Translations under genes and position numbers: made by a program
Source: Roseiarcus sp963806935
GTDB lineage: Bacteria; Pseudomonadota; Alphaproteobacteria; Rhizobiales; Beijerinckiaceae
Assembly (NCBI GenBank): GCA_963806935.1
Contig: CAWEAT010000008.1
Location: 1 to 64,000, forward strand
Length of the DNA stretch: 64,000 nt
Direction: 5' to 3'
Shown here: piece after piece, positions 16,886 through 25,424 of the stretch
How positions within the stretch are numbered: position 1 is the first letter of the stretch
Layout: each line of letters starts with the position of its first letter
Notes under the pieces: model-generated
What the model was told of the DNA's origin: nothing
Database searches by the model: none
The model's input: only the letters and a program-made list of their open reading frames with translations

Positions 16886-17806
16886 TTAAACGCCGGCGAG
16901 AGTAACGCCTCCAGCATGTTTCGGCTGCGTCACCTCGACGGAAACCTCCATACCCAGTTCATCGCCAGCGTCGCCGAAATAGGCGCCGGTCAGCGGCGCC
17001 GCCTGAGCCGGATCGCGCGCGACCGCGACGCGGATGAGATCCTTGCCGCCGACCAGCCCATTCGTCGGATCGAATTCGATCCAGCCCGCGCCAGGCAAAT
17101 AGATCTGACACCACGCATGGGTCGCCCCTCCGCCCAGCCGGACCGGTTCGTCGTCGCCGCGCGGAACGTAGACGTAGCCGGAGACGAAACGCGCCGCGAT
17201 GCCGAGCGCGCGCGCCGCCTCCATCATCAGAACCGCAAAGTCGCGGCAAGAGCCGCGCCGGCGCTCCAGGGTGTGGCGCGGCGCCTGAACTCCCGCCGCC
17301 TCACGCCGTTCGTAGGAGAAGCCTTCCTTGATCGCATAGGTCAGCGTCATCAGGAGGTGGCTGGTCGGCGTCGTCGCGCCCGGCGCCGCGAATTGGCGCA
17401 CCCAGCGGTCAAGATCGCCGGCGGGGTCGCTATAGAGGCGCTCGATCGCCCGCGCGACGTCGGGCAACTCGTCCGGCGCGTAGGAAAAGGGAAAGAACTG
17501 CGCTCGCGGGTCGATCTCGCCGCCGGGCTGCTCGTCGACAACGCGCTCGACCGTGAAGCGGTTTTCGATCGTAAGCGACGTCGCGGCGCCGGAAAACGAT
17601 GCGATGGCGACGCAATTGTCGAAGGTGTCGTAGAGCCAACGCAGCCGCCTGGGTTCAGGGTCGATGTTGAGCTCCGACGACACGAGCCGCTGGTCATGCC
17701 CGTCGCGCGGCCGCATCATCATGCGGTGATCGCCAAACTCGACCGGCCGCGCGTAGCGGTAGACGGTCAAATGGCGGACGTTGAGAATGGCCCTGCCAGA
17801 CTGCAA
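16886..17806 (-). CDS. transglutaminase-family protein with N-terminal Bact_transglu_N domain
   Basis: The protein begins with the bacterial transglutaminase N-terminal region ('NVRHLTVYRYARPVEFGDHR', 'SSELNIDPEPRRLRWLYDTF'). A complete core follows: Cys in 'RRRGSCRDFAVLMMEAARAL', His in 'GGATHAWCQIYLPG' and Asp in 'WIEFDPTNG'. Unlike its neighbour, the triad is intact, so it is probably an active peptidase or transglutaminase. The frame is open upstream to 18187, but that part looks non-coding. A TTG at 17806 ('LQSGRAILNVRHL') is the best start I can see, preceded by GAGAG. The start is uncertain by a few codons. Its promoter region is shared with the divergent sugar-binding gene. Confidence 0.82.
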   Translation of the reverse strand: MQSGRAILNVRHLTVYRYARPVEFGDHRMMMRPRDGHDQRLVSSELNIDPEPRRLRWLYDTFDNCVAIASFSGAATSLTIENRFTVERVVDEQPGGEIDPRAQFFPFSYAPDELPDVARAIERLYSDPAGDLDRWVRQFAAPGATTPTSHLLMTLTYAIKEGFSYERREAAGVQAPRHTLERRRGSCRDFAVLMMEAARALGIAARFVSGYVYVPRGDDEPVRLGGGATHAWCQIYLPGAGWIEFDPTNGLVGGKDLIRVAVARDPAQAAPLTGAYFGDAGDELGMEVSVEVTQPKHAGGVTLAGV

Positions 17807-18104
17807 TTCGATGCTCTCGAGTGTGCCGCGCGGGCCAAGTCGCAATTTTCCTTCCCTTTGCTGCGGTGCGTCAAGGCCTTCGGATCGCCGAACTTGAAAG
17901 CGCGTCACCGAAGCGCGCTTGACTTTGTGCGCTCGCGGAGCCTCGATAGCCCGCACGACGCAGTCACGACGGCGACCTACGAAGGGCGTCTTCACGAGCG
18001 ACGCGCGGGCGGAACGAACGGCGCCTCGCGATTTCGCACTCAATCGGCGTTCGGACCGGCGTCGCCGGCCGACCGAGAGTAATCGTTCGAGGGAGGCAAC
18101 AGCG

Positions 18105-19085
18105 ATGCGCAAATACTCAAACTTGGCCATGGCGGCCGGACTCGCCTTGGGATTGGCGGCGCAGGGCGCTGCGGCCGAGAAGCTCAAGATCGGCTTTTTG
18201 CCCGGAGTCGTCGATCCCTTTTACCAGGTCATGCAGCTCGGGGTGGAGAAAGCGGCAAAGGACCTCGGCATTGACGTTGTCACCCAGATACCGCCGACGT
18301 GGGGCGTTGCGGCTCAGACGCCGCTCCTCGATTCGATGGTCGCGCGCGGCGACCTCAACTATCTGATCATCGCCCCGACCGACAAAGACCAGATGGTCGG
18401 GCCGCTGCAGGCGGCCGTCGACCACGGCATCAAGGTGATCACCGTCGACACGTTCCTGGGCGACGGCGACTATGTCAAAGGGCCGGTGAAATTCCCCTTG
18501 AGCTACATTGGTTCCGACAACGTCGAAGGCGGGCGGATCGCCGCGCGCGGACTCGCCAAGGCGATCGGGGGCAAAGGGACCGTCTACATCAACTCGACGA
18601 ATCCGAACGTGAGCTCGGTCGAGGGCCGGGCGCAAGGCTTCAAGGAGGAGATGGCGAAGGACTTCCCGGACGTGAAAGTGCTGGGGCCGGATTTCAATCT
18701 CGACGACGAAAACAAGGCCGCGCAGCAGACCGCGGCCATCCTGACGCGCGAACCGAATCTTGCGGGCGTGTTCGGCACCAATGTTTTCAGCGCCGGAGGC
18801 GCGGGCACGGCGGTGGTCAACGCCGGCCTTGGGGGACATGTCCAGGTCGTCGCCTACGATGCGACCAAACAAGCGATTGAACTCATGAACAAGGGCGTCG
18901 TCACGCTTGTGCTGGCGCAGAAGCCATTCGACATGGGTTATCTCGCGGTGATGTTCGCTCAAGCCGACGCCGCGGGGGTCACCAGCCTGCCTCGCCGCGT
19001 CGAAACCGGCTTCGCCATCATCGACAAGGAGAACGTGAAGGATCCGGCGGTCGCCCGCTTCATCTATCAAGTGCCGGGCAAGTGA
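18105..19085 (+). CDS. sugar ABC transporter substrate-binding protein (ribose/fructose type)
   Basis: A periplasmic binding protein of the type 1 (RbsB/FrcB-like) fold, 326 residues. The ATG at 18105 has a strong GGGAGG eight bases upstream and opens a signal peptide ('MRKYSNLAMAAGLALGLAAQ', cleavage near 'GAAA-EK'). Family landmarks are 'KIGFLPGVVDPFYQVMQLGV', 'DYLIIAPTDKDQM'-like text around residue 85, 'IGSDNVEGGRIAARGLAKAI' and 'VQVVAYDATKQAIELM'. It heads an operon with a permease and one ATPase. The cargo is a monosaccharide by family; xylose would fit the nearby xylanolytic genes, but fructose or ribose is equally possible. Confidence 0.92.
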   Translation: MRKYSNLAMAAGLALGLAAQGAAAEKLKIGFLPGVVDPFYQVMQLGVEKAAKDLGIDVVTQIPPTWGVAAQTPLLDSMVARGDLNYLIIAPTDKDQMVGPLQAAVDHGIKVITVDTFLGDGDYVKGPVKFPLSYIGSDNVEGGRIAARGLAKAIGGKGTVYINSTNPNVSSVEGRAQGFKEEMAKDFPDVKVLGPDFNLDDENKAAQQTAAILTREPNLAGVFGTNVFSAGGAGTAVVNAGLGGHVQVVAYDATKQAIELMNKGVVTLVLAQKPFDMGYLAVMFAQADAAGVTSLPRRVETGFAIIDKENVKDPAVARFIYQVPGK

Positions 19086-19222
19086 TCCTCGCTTGATCCT
19101 TATGGAGCGCCTGGCCCTCTCCCGCAAAGACCCGCCAAAAGACGGGCGTCTCTCGACGCCCGTCGCTCCGGAAGGCGGGCGTGCCCAGCCGGACCGGGCC
19201 AGGATCGCCGGATGAGGCGGCA

Positions 19223-20383
19223 GTGATCGAACGCGCCTCGAGGCTGACCGTTGCTCGCGCATCCGCCGCATCCTCGGGGATACGTACGCCCGCGCAGCGC
19301 GTCCTTCTGTTCCTCAGCAGCATCTGGGCGTGGCTCTTCCTCGCCCTCCTCGTTCTGTTCTTCGTCATCGCTGTGCCGCTGACCACCGGTGGCTCAGTCA
19401 ACTTCTTCACCGTGCGCAACTCGCAGAACATTCTCGTCGCCATCATTCCCGTGCTCCTGCTCGGGCTCGGTCAGACTTTCGTTATCATCGGCGCCGGCAT
19501 CGATCTCTCGGTCGGCTGGGTGATGAGCCTCGCTTCGGTTCTCTCCGCGCTGGCCCTGCGCGCCTCCTTCAATAGCGGAGTTCCGCTGTTCCCCGCAGCC
19601 ATAGTCGGGCTCATCGCTGGGGTCGGCGGGGCGGCGACGGTCGGCCTCGTTAATGGCGTGATCATCGCGAAATTGAGGGTGCCGGCATTCATCGTCACGC
19701 TCGGCACCTCGTTCATTGTCCGCGGCGTCGCCTATCTCATGAGCGAGAACACAACGGTGATCGGCTTGCCGGACGGCGTTCGCGCATATGGAAACGACGC
19801 TCTCGTCTACTACATCTCCGGCGAAGGCGGCGGACTCTATTTCCTCCACCGGCCGGAGGTGAGCGGCGAGCTTCTGCGCCGGATGGACATTATCCTGCCC
19901 TACCCGGTCGTGATTACCGCCTTCGTCGTTGCTTGGGCGATCTTCCTGCTCCACAGGACCCAGTTCGGACGCCACACCTACGCCATCGGCGGCTCGATGG
20001 ACGCGGCGGTGCGCAGCGGCATTCCGGTCGATCGGCACGTCATTCTGCTCTACATGCTGTCGGCCGCGACCTCGGGCGTCGCGGGCTTTCTCTCGACGCT
20101 GCGTTTCACCGCTGGCTCGGCGGTGATCGGCGATCCGCTGCTCTTGAGCTCGATCGCCGCGGTCATCATAGGTGGGGTCAGCATGTTCGGGGGCGCCGGA
20201 ACAGTGATCGGCACCGTGATCGGCGCCCTTATTATCGCAGTATTGACGACCGGTCTCGTGATGCTCAACGTTGACGCCTTCTGGCAGTTCATCGTCGTCG
20301 GAACGGTCGTCATCGTAGCGGTCCTCATCGACCAGTCACGCGACCTCATCATGGGGCGCGCGCGGGAGGGCGCAGGGCGATGA
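19223..20383 (+). CDS. sugar ABC transporter permease (RbsC/FrcC type)
   Basis: An inner-membrane subunit of a CUT2-family monosaccharide importer, about 386 residues with eight to ten predicted helices. The GTG at 19223 follows GAGG by a few bases and fits the family N-terminus; an earlier in-frame start at 19181 is possible. Recognisable segments are 'LLLGLGQTFVIIGAGIDLSV', 'IAKLRVPAFIVTLGTSFIVR', 'GRHTYAIGGSMDAAVRSGIP' and 'GGVSMFGGAGTVIGTVIGAL'. The start codon of the ATPase gene overlaps its stop by four bases (ATGA), so the two are translationally coupled. Confidence 0.93.
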   Translation: MIERASRLTVARASAASSGIRTPAQRVLLFLSSIWAWLFLALLVLFFVIAVPLTTGGSVNFFTVRNSQNILVAIIPVLLLGLGQTFVIIGAGIDLSVGWVMSLASVLSALALRASFNSGVPLFPAAIVGLIAGVGGAATVGLVNGVIIAKLRVPAFIVTLGTSFIVRGVAYLMSENTTVIGLPDGVRAYGNDALVYYISGEGGGLYFLHRPEVSGELLRRMDIILPYPVVITAFVVAWAIFLLHRTQFGRHTYAIGGSMDAAVRSGIPVDRHVILLYMLSAATSGVAGFLSTLRFTAGSAVIGDPLLLSSIAAVIIGGVSMFGGAGTVIGTVIGALIIAVLTTGLVMLNVDAFWQFIVVGTVVIVAVLIDQSRDLIMGRAREGAGR

Positions 20384-21142
20384 GCACGCCGATTCTCTCG
20401 ATCCGCGGGGTGACGAAAATCTTCGGCGGCCTCATTGCCGTCGACAATGTGAGCTTCGACGTGAGCCGCGGCGAGGTTGTCGGGCTGCTGGGCGATAACG
20501 GCGCGGGCAAATCAACGCTGATCAAATGCATCTCCGGCGTCCATTCACCGGAAGAGGGCGAGATCCTCTTCGACGGAGCGGCGGTCGCGTTCGCAAGCCC
20601 GATGGACGCGCGCCGAGCCGGGATCGAGACCATCTACCAGGACCTCGCGCTCGCCAATAACCTCGACGTCGGCGCCAACATCTTCCTCGGCCGCGAGGTC
20701 AAGACGCGCCGCCTTGGCGGCCTCCTCCAGACCCTCGACGACCGGCACATGCGCGAGGAATCGCAGCAGACGCTCGAATTCGCTCCAAATCCGTTTTCCC
20801 ACGCTGACGGAGCCGATCGAGAAATTGTCCGGCGGCCAGCGCCAGGCGGTGGCGATCGCGCGCGCGGTCTACTGGGAGGCGAGGCTCATGATCATGGACG
20901 AGCCGACAAACAACCTCGGCGTGCCCGAGCAGCATAAAGTTCTCGAACTGATCCGCACCCTCAAGAGCCGCGGCGTGCCAGTCATCCTCATTACCCACGT
21001 CCTGCCCGACGCCTTCGCCGTCACCGACCGCGTCGTCATCATGCATCGCGGCCGCAAGGTCGCCGAGAAGATCACTGAGCGGACCAACACCGAGGAGCTG
21101 GTGCAGTATATGGTGGGCGCCCGGGACGATGCGGCGGCGTGA
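20380..21142 (+). CDS. sugar ABC transporter ATP-binding protein (single-domain, FrcA type; frameshifted as read)
   Basis: The ATPase that powers the preceding permease. Walker A is 'GLLGDNGAGKSTLI', the Q-loop region 'IETIYQDLALA', the signature 'LSGGQRQAVAIARA', Walker B 'RLMIMDEPTNN' and the switch His is in 'VILITHVLPDAF'. The frame breaks at about 20785-20795, between 'QQTLEF' and 'FPTLTEPIEKLSGG'. Removing one base gives 253 residues, the length of single-domain FrcA-like proteins rather than the double-domain RbsA/XylG. No other genes follow in the operon. Confidence 0.88.
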
Positions 21143-21232
21143 CCGGCTGGCCCTGACCGCCCTGCTTCTCGCTGGAAACTGAGGGGCCTCGTCCGCCGCC
21201 TCCGGCCGAGACAGGCGTTTTCGGAGACCGTC

Positions 21233-22372
21233 ATGACGAATTCGTGTGACGCGATCATCGTCGGCGCCGGCCCCGCCGGGCTCGCCGCAGCGGCGACGCT
21301 CAAGGCGCGGGGGCGCGACGCGATCATTCTCGAAAAGTCCGCCGCGGTTGGTTCGGTCTGGCGACGCCACTACGAGCGGCTCCATCTGCACACGGACCGC
21401 GTCCGTTCCAGCTTGCCCGGCCTGGCGATGCCGATCGCCTACGGCCGCTATCCGTCGCGCCTGCAGGTCGTCGAATATCTCGAGGCCTATGCGGCGAAAT
21501 TCGCCCTCAAGCCCGTGTTCAACACTTCGGTCGACGCAATTCGCCGGGATGGAAGCCAGTGGCGCGCCGAAGCGGGCGCTGAGACCTTCGTCGCGCCTAT
21601 CGTCGTCGTCGCGACCGGCTTGGCGGATTTCCCGCACTCGCCGACCTGGCCCGGCATGAACGATTTTGTCGGCCCGATCGTCCATTCGAGCCTCTACCGC
21701 AATCCTGCGCCGTTCGCCGGCAAACAGGTCCTCGTCGTCGGCTACGGCAATTCCGGCGCCGAGATCGCGCTCGACCTCAGCGAAGCGGGCGTCGACGTCG
21801 CGCTCTCCGTCCGCAGCTCCGTCAACATCGTTCCCCGCGAGCTCTTCGGGCTCCCGATCCTCGTCTTCCCGATCGCAGAGCAATGGCTGCCGCCGCGCGC
21901 GGCCGATATCCTCAACGCGCCGGCGATCCGTCTGGCCGTCGGCTCGCTCGCGAAGGCCGGACTCACGAAAGCGGCCAAGGGGCCGCTCCAGTCGATCGCG
22001 GAGGACGGTCGGGTTCCGCTCATCGACATCGGGACGCTGGCCCAGATTCGCGCCGGCCGGATCAGAGTGCGCGGCGACATTGCGAATTTCACCGCGAACG
22101 GCGCCGTGTTCAGGCAGTCCGGGGCTGAGCGCTTTGACGCGGCGATCCTCGCAACCGGATTTCGCCCGGACCTCCGCACGCTGCTGCCGGAGGCCAAGGG
22201 CGTCCTGAGCGGGTCCGGCGCGCCGCTCGTCAGCGGCCGGGCGACCACGGAGGCAGGCCTGTTTTTCTGCGGGGCCATCGTTTCGCCAACCGGACAGCTG
22301 CGACAGATCGCCATCGAAGCGGGTTCGATCGCGGACGCCGTCGCAGGGCCCGCCACGGCGCGCGCTGGATAG
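21233..22372 (+). CDS. flavin-containing monooxygenase-like NAD(P)/FAD oxidoreductase
   Basis: A 379-residue two-dinucleotide-binding flavoprotein. The FAD motif is 'AIIVGAGPAGLAAAATLKAR' and the NADPH motif is 'VLVVGYGNSGAEIALDLSEA'. 'VWRRHYERLHLHTDRVRSSL' and the late 'DAAILATGFRPDL' are typical of class B monooxygenases and the YUCCA/FMO-like proteins of bacteria. It probably oxygenates a small organic substrate using NADPH and O2; the substrate cannot be told. It ends ten bases from the proposed end of the convergent cobB gene. Confidence 0.87.
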   Translation: MTNSCDAIIVGAGPAGLAAAATLKARGRDAIILEKSAAVGSVWRRHYERLHLHTDRVRSSLPGLAMPIAYGRYPSRLQVVEYLEAYAAKFALKPVFNTSVDAIRRDGSQWRAEAGAETFVAPIVVVATGLADFPHSPTWPGMNDFVGPIVHSSLYRNPAPFAGKQVLVVGYGNSGAEIALDLSEAGVDVALSVRSSVNIVPRELFGLPILVFPIAEQWLPPRAADILNAPAIRLAVGSLAKAGLTKAAKGPLQSIAEDGRVPLIDIGTLAQIRAGRIRVRGDIANFTANGAVFRQSGAERFDAAILATGFRPDLRTLLPEAKGVLSGSGAPLVSGRATTEAGLFFCGAIVSPTGQLRQIAIEAGSIADAVAGPATARAG

Positions 22373-23054
22373 AAAGCCGCGTCAGCGCGAAATAACCTCC
22401 GCGCCGGCCCCCAAAATCCGCGTTGTCGGCGGCCTCGAGGTTGATCTCGCACGTCCGCACTCCGTAGGCGCGCGCTTCCGCGACGAAGCCGGCCGCCGGA
22501 TAGACGGCGCCGGAGGTGCCGATAGCGACGAAGAGATCGGCCTTGCGCAGCGCGCGGTCGATCAGGTCCATGCAGAGCGGCATCTCTCCGAACCATACCA
22601 CATGCGGACGCAAGCCCCCGGCGCGGCCGCAGTCGGGGCAGACATCCGAGGGCGTGAGGTCCTCGGGCCACAAGCGTACGCCATCGCAGTGCTGACAGCG
22701 CGCCTTCAAGAGTTCGCCATGCATGTGGATGACGCGCCGCGATCCCGCGCGCTCGTGCAGGTCGTCGATGTTCTGCGTCACCAGGGTGAGATGGCCGCCG
22801 CGCGCCGCCAGCGCCCGCTCGAGCCGCGCCAGCGCATTGTGGGCGGCGTTGGGCCTGGCGTTTAGGAGGTTGCGCCGGCGCAGGTCATAGAACGCGAGCA
22901 CCGCATCGGGATCGCGCGCGAAGGCTTCGGGCGTCGCGAGCTTCATCGGATCGAACTTCGTCCAGATCCCCTGCCCGTCCTTGTCGCGAAATGTGCCAAG
23001 CCCGCTCTCGGCCGAGATCCCGGCGCCGGTAAGGACGAAGATATTCTGAGGCAT
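22230..23054 (-). CDS. cobB: NAD-dependent protein deacylase, sirtuin class III
   Basis: A sirtuin that removes acyl groups from lysine side chains with NAD. The motifs are 'IFVLTGAGISAESGLGTFRD', 'TLVTQNIDDLHERAGS', the catalytic His in 'VIHMHGELLKARC', and a zinc site formed by 'CQHC' and 'CPDC'. 'RPHVVWFGEMPL' and 'FVAIGTSGAVYPAAGF' complete the fold. As read, the frame continues to 22230 and overlaps the convergent gene by 143 bases with an unlike tail. If one C of the five-C run at 22408-22412 is removed, the protein ends at 22382 as 'FGAGAEVISR' (223 residues) and the overlap disappears. The shorter form is almost certainly correct. Confidence 0.9.
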   Translation of the reverse strand: MPQNIFVLTGAGISAESGLGTFRDKDGQGIWTKFDPMKLATPEAFARDPDAVLAFYDLRRRNLLNARPNAAHNALARLERALAARGGHLTLVTQNIDDLHERAGSRRVIHMHGELLKARCQHCDGVRLWPEDLTPSDVCPDCGRAGGLRPHVVWFGEMPLCMDLIDRALRKADLFVAIGTSGAVYPAAGFVAEARAYGVRTCEINLEAADNADFGGRRGGYFALTRLSIQRAPWRALRRRPRSNPLRWRSVAAVRLAKRWPRRKTGLPPWSPGR

Positions 23055-23059
23055 GGCGC

Positions 23060-23875
23060 CTACCGCCCATGCAGCGCGAGCGCGATCTGGACCATCGCGG
23101 CGATCAGTTCGAGCACGATCAGAATCACGATCGCCGCTTCGAGCCGGGTCGCGCGGTCGGCGTCGATGATGTCGGTGAGCGCCTGCGCCGTGTCGCCGAC
23201 AACGTCGAGTTTCCGCTTGAGCACGTCGCCGCGTTCCTCGAGCTCGTATTCGTCGGCGAGGCGAGCATAGAGGCGTTCAAGCTCGGGATGATCCCAAAGG
23301 ACGTCGGGCTTCTCCTCGACCGCAACCCGCCCCGAAACGCGATGTTGGGCGAGCAGCGCCTGGCCGATCAGCTTGAGCATCTCGCGGCGGCGAAACGGCG
23401 GGCGGCCACTCGCGGCAAGTTTGGCGGCGAACGGCTCGACCACGTCGAACACCGCGTTGACCTCGCGTTCGTCGCGCGCCAGCGCGACCGTCTTGGCGAG
23501 CGCGTCGGCGATGACGAGAAAGCGCGGCGGCGACAGGTTCTTGATCTGGATCGGGCCGCCCGAGGATTTCTGCTCGTCGCTGTCGGGCGCGATCTCGAGC
23601 ACCGCCGTCTCGTCATCGCCTCGCGCCCTTTCACCGGCGACCCGCGGCCTGAGCTTCATCAGCGTGTCTTCTTCCTCGAGCGGCGTCAGTCCCACCATGA
23701 CCGCGACGCCGAACCGGAACAGCGCCACCATGCCACGCTCGCCGACCCGGAAGGCGAGCGGCAGCAGCGATATTGTGTCAGGGCGCTCGAGCCCGGCGGT
23801 GTCGATACGCTCGCCGACGATCAGGGCTCGCGCGGTCAAGCGCGTCGCGGCGGTCACGGGCGAGGCCTCGGTCAT
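23060..23875 (-). CDS. RMD1/DUF155-family membrane-anchored protein
   Basis: A 271-residue protein of the RMD1 (DUF155) family, known from yeast mitochondrial Rmd1/Rmd8 and many bacteria, without a settled biochemical role. It has the central 'RFLVIADALAKTVALARDER' and 'KPDVLWDHPELERLYARLAD' helices, then 'YELEERGDVLKRKLDVVGDT'. A C-terminal membrane anchor follows ('AAIVILIVLELIAAMVQIAL'), so it should be a tail-anchored inner-membrane protein facing the cytoplasm. The gene sits six bases upstream of cobB in the same direction, so the two are likely cotranscribed. Confidence 0.85.
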   Translation of the reverse strand: MTEASPVTAATRLTARALIVGERIDTAGLERPDTISLLPLAFRVGERGMVALFRFGVAVMVGLTPLEEEDTLMKLRPRVAGERARGDDETAVLEIAPDSDEQKSSGGPIQIKNLSPPRFLVIADALAKTVALARDEREVNAVFDVVEPFAAKLAASGRPPFRRREMLKLIGQALLAQHRVSGRVAVEEKPDVLWDHPELERLYARLADEYELEERGDVLKRKLDVVGDTAQALTDIIDADRATRLEAAIVILIVLELIAAMVQIALALHGR

Positions 23876-23986
23876 GGCCTCTTTTTACGACGCCGCGTGC
23901 GCAATCGCCAGCCGCCCCGAGGTTTCCAGCCGGCGCTGTTCGACCGCTCGCTTTGGCGATAAATTGGCGGAAACTGGAGAGCGGCC

Positions 23987-24466
23987 ATGGACGATCGCAA
24001 TCAAGCTCGATGGCGCCTCGACGGCGTCCGGGTGGTCCGTTCGAACGAACTCGACATCAACACGGCCCAAACGCCCGGCATGAGCCGCGCCGCGGCGATC
24101 ACACACGCCCGCGCCGGGGCGGAGAAGCTGTGGGCCGGAACGGTCGTCATCCACCCGATGGCGAAGACGGGCGCGCACCACCACGGGCCGGTGGAGAGCG
24201 TCATTTATGTGGTCAGCGGGCGGGCGCGCATGCGCTGGGGCGAGCGGCTCGAATTCGTTGCCGAGGCCGGCCCCGGCGATTTCATTTACGTGCCGCCCTA
24301 CGTCCCCCATCAGGAAATCAACGCTCGCGACGACGAGCCGCTCTCCTGCGTCATCGTGCGAAGCGGTCAGGAGGCGGTTGTGGTCAATCTGGACTTGCCG
24401 AACGTGGAGCCGAACCCTGAGCCGGTCGAATGGGTCGACGACCTCCATCCGCCGCGGCGCGGATGA
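23987..24466 (+). CDS. single-domain cupin protein
   Basis: A 159-residue protein with one cupin barrel. The metal-binding motif 1 is 'TGAHHHGPVESVIYVVSGRA', with two His ligands and the Glu. Motif 2 is 'GDFIYVPPYVPHQEIN', with the final His. A bound divalent metal is therefore expected, but the reaction is not identifiable; similar proteins are annotated only as cupins. It is divergent from the RMD1 gene and convergent with bluB, so it is probably transcribed alone. Confidence 0.85.
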   Translation: MDDRNQARWRLDGVRVVRSNELDINTAQTPGMSRAAAITHARAGAEKLWAGTVVIHPMAKTGAHHHGPVESVIYVVSGRARMRWGERLEFVAEAGPGDFIYVPPYVPHQEINARDDEPLSCVIVRSGQEAVVVNLDLPNVEPNPEPVEWVDDLHPPRRG

Positions 24467-24485
24467 TCTTGCGCCGGACTGCGCC

Positions 24486-25145
24486 CTACCGCCGCAGGAC
24501 CGGATGCGCCTCCCGGGCCTGCCAGCCGGCGCGCTCGAGCTCCGGGATCAGATGCTCCTCGCGCGGAAAGCCCACGCAAAGATAGGCGATGAACGTCCAG
24601 GTTCGCGGAACGTCGAGCGCGTCCGCGATTGCCGCCGGATCCAGGATCGAGACCCAACCGACGCCGAGTCCTCGGGCGCGCGCGGCGAGCCAGAACGTAT
24701 GTAGCGCGCACACGGTCGAATAGCGGCGCGCCTCCGGCATGGTGCGGGCGCCGAGGCCGTGGCCCTGCTCCGTCGCCTCGTCGCAAAAGACCGCCAGCTG
24801 GACCGGCGCATTACGCAGGCCGGCGAGCTTGAGCCTGGCGTAAAGCTCGGCCCGTTCGCCGCCATAAGCCGCTAGCGCTTCCCGGTTCGCGGCCTCGAAA
24901 TTGGCGCGGACCGCCGCCCGGCGCGCCTCGTCGTCGACGCGCACGAGCCGGGTCGGCTGGCAATTGCCGACCGAGGGAGCGAGCGCGGCGAGTTCGAAAA
25001 GCTCCGCGAGCGTCGCTTCGTCCGGCGCCGCGTCGGTACGAAAATGGCGAACGTCGCGCCGCCAGGCCAGAAGCTCCGCGAAGGAGGCCTGGAAGGCGGC
25101 GTCGAACTCCGGAGCTTCGCTCAAGGCCTGGGCCGATTTCGCCAT
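24486..25145 (-). CDS. bluB: 5,6-dimethylbenzimidazole synthase
   Basis: BluB converts reduced FMN and O2 into 5,6-dimethylbenzimidazole, the lower ligand of cobalamin. The 219-residue protein has the nitroreductase-like flavin fold with BluB-specific text: 'LAWRRDVRHFRTD', 'LAALAPSVGNCQPTRLVRVD', 'GHGLGARTMPEARRYSTVCA' and 'GLGVGWVSILDP'. The acidic residue and serine that separate BluB from ordinary nitroreductases appear in place. No other cobalamin genes are nearby and I see no B12 riboswitch in the 280 bases upstream. The methylmalonyl-CoA epimerase gene near the right end is consistent with a B12-using cell. Confidence 0.9.
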   Translation of the reverse strand: MAKSAQALSEAPEFDAAFQASFAELLAWRRDVRHFRTDAAPDEATLAELFELAALAPSVGNCQPTRLVRVDDEARRAAVRANFEAANREALAAYGGERAELYARLKLAGLRNAPVQLAVFCDEATEQGHGLGARTMPEARRYSTVCALHTFWLAARARGLGVGWVSILDPAAIADALDVPRTWTFIAYLCVGFPREEHLIPELERAGWQAREAHPVLRR

Positions 25146-25424
25146 CGCCGCTCCTTTGCTCCGGGCGCGCTATCGCCCCTCCGCCTGAAGGCATAACGCT
25201 TCACTGGCATTGTCGGCAAAAAGAATATGGCGCTCGAACGCTCTCATTTGCGGCGGCAGGCTCGCCTGGCGAAGCGTCCGATCCGCCGCGGATCGGAATT
25301 GCATCGGTCCGTCGCCGCCCGATAGCTTTGGAAAGTCTCCATTCTGGTCCCCAGCGTCATTGACATCGCCCGGCGCCGGGGTCGTCATTCCGGACGTCGG
25401 CCGACAGGAAGTCGGGGTCCCGGA
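25146..25424. other. divergent intergenic region with a 21-base palindrome
   Basis: The region separates bluB and the porin gene, so it should hold both promoters. It contains a perfect palindrome TCCGATCCGC-C-GCGGATCGGA at 25277-25297. With a one-base centre it is better suited to a dimeric regulator than to a terminator hairpin. A 72-codon minus-strand open frame (25170-25388) has no recognisable content and is not called. Confidence 0.55.

Noticed and set aside
20780..20810. Programmed ribosomal frameshifting as explanation for the broken genes
   Set aside because: No common slippery sequence or downstream structure is seen at the breaks, and unrelated genes across the whole window are affected.
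25170..25388. A 72-codon minus-strand frame upstream of bluB
   Set aside because: It has no recognisable motif and covers the presumed promoter region of two divergent genes.
25146..25424. Cobalamin riboswitch upstream of bluB
   Set aside because: No B12-box-like sequence is visible on the minus-strand leader; only a palindrome is present.
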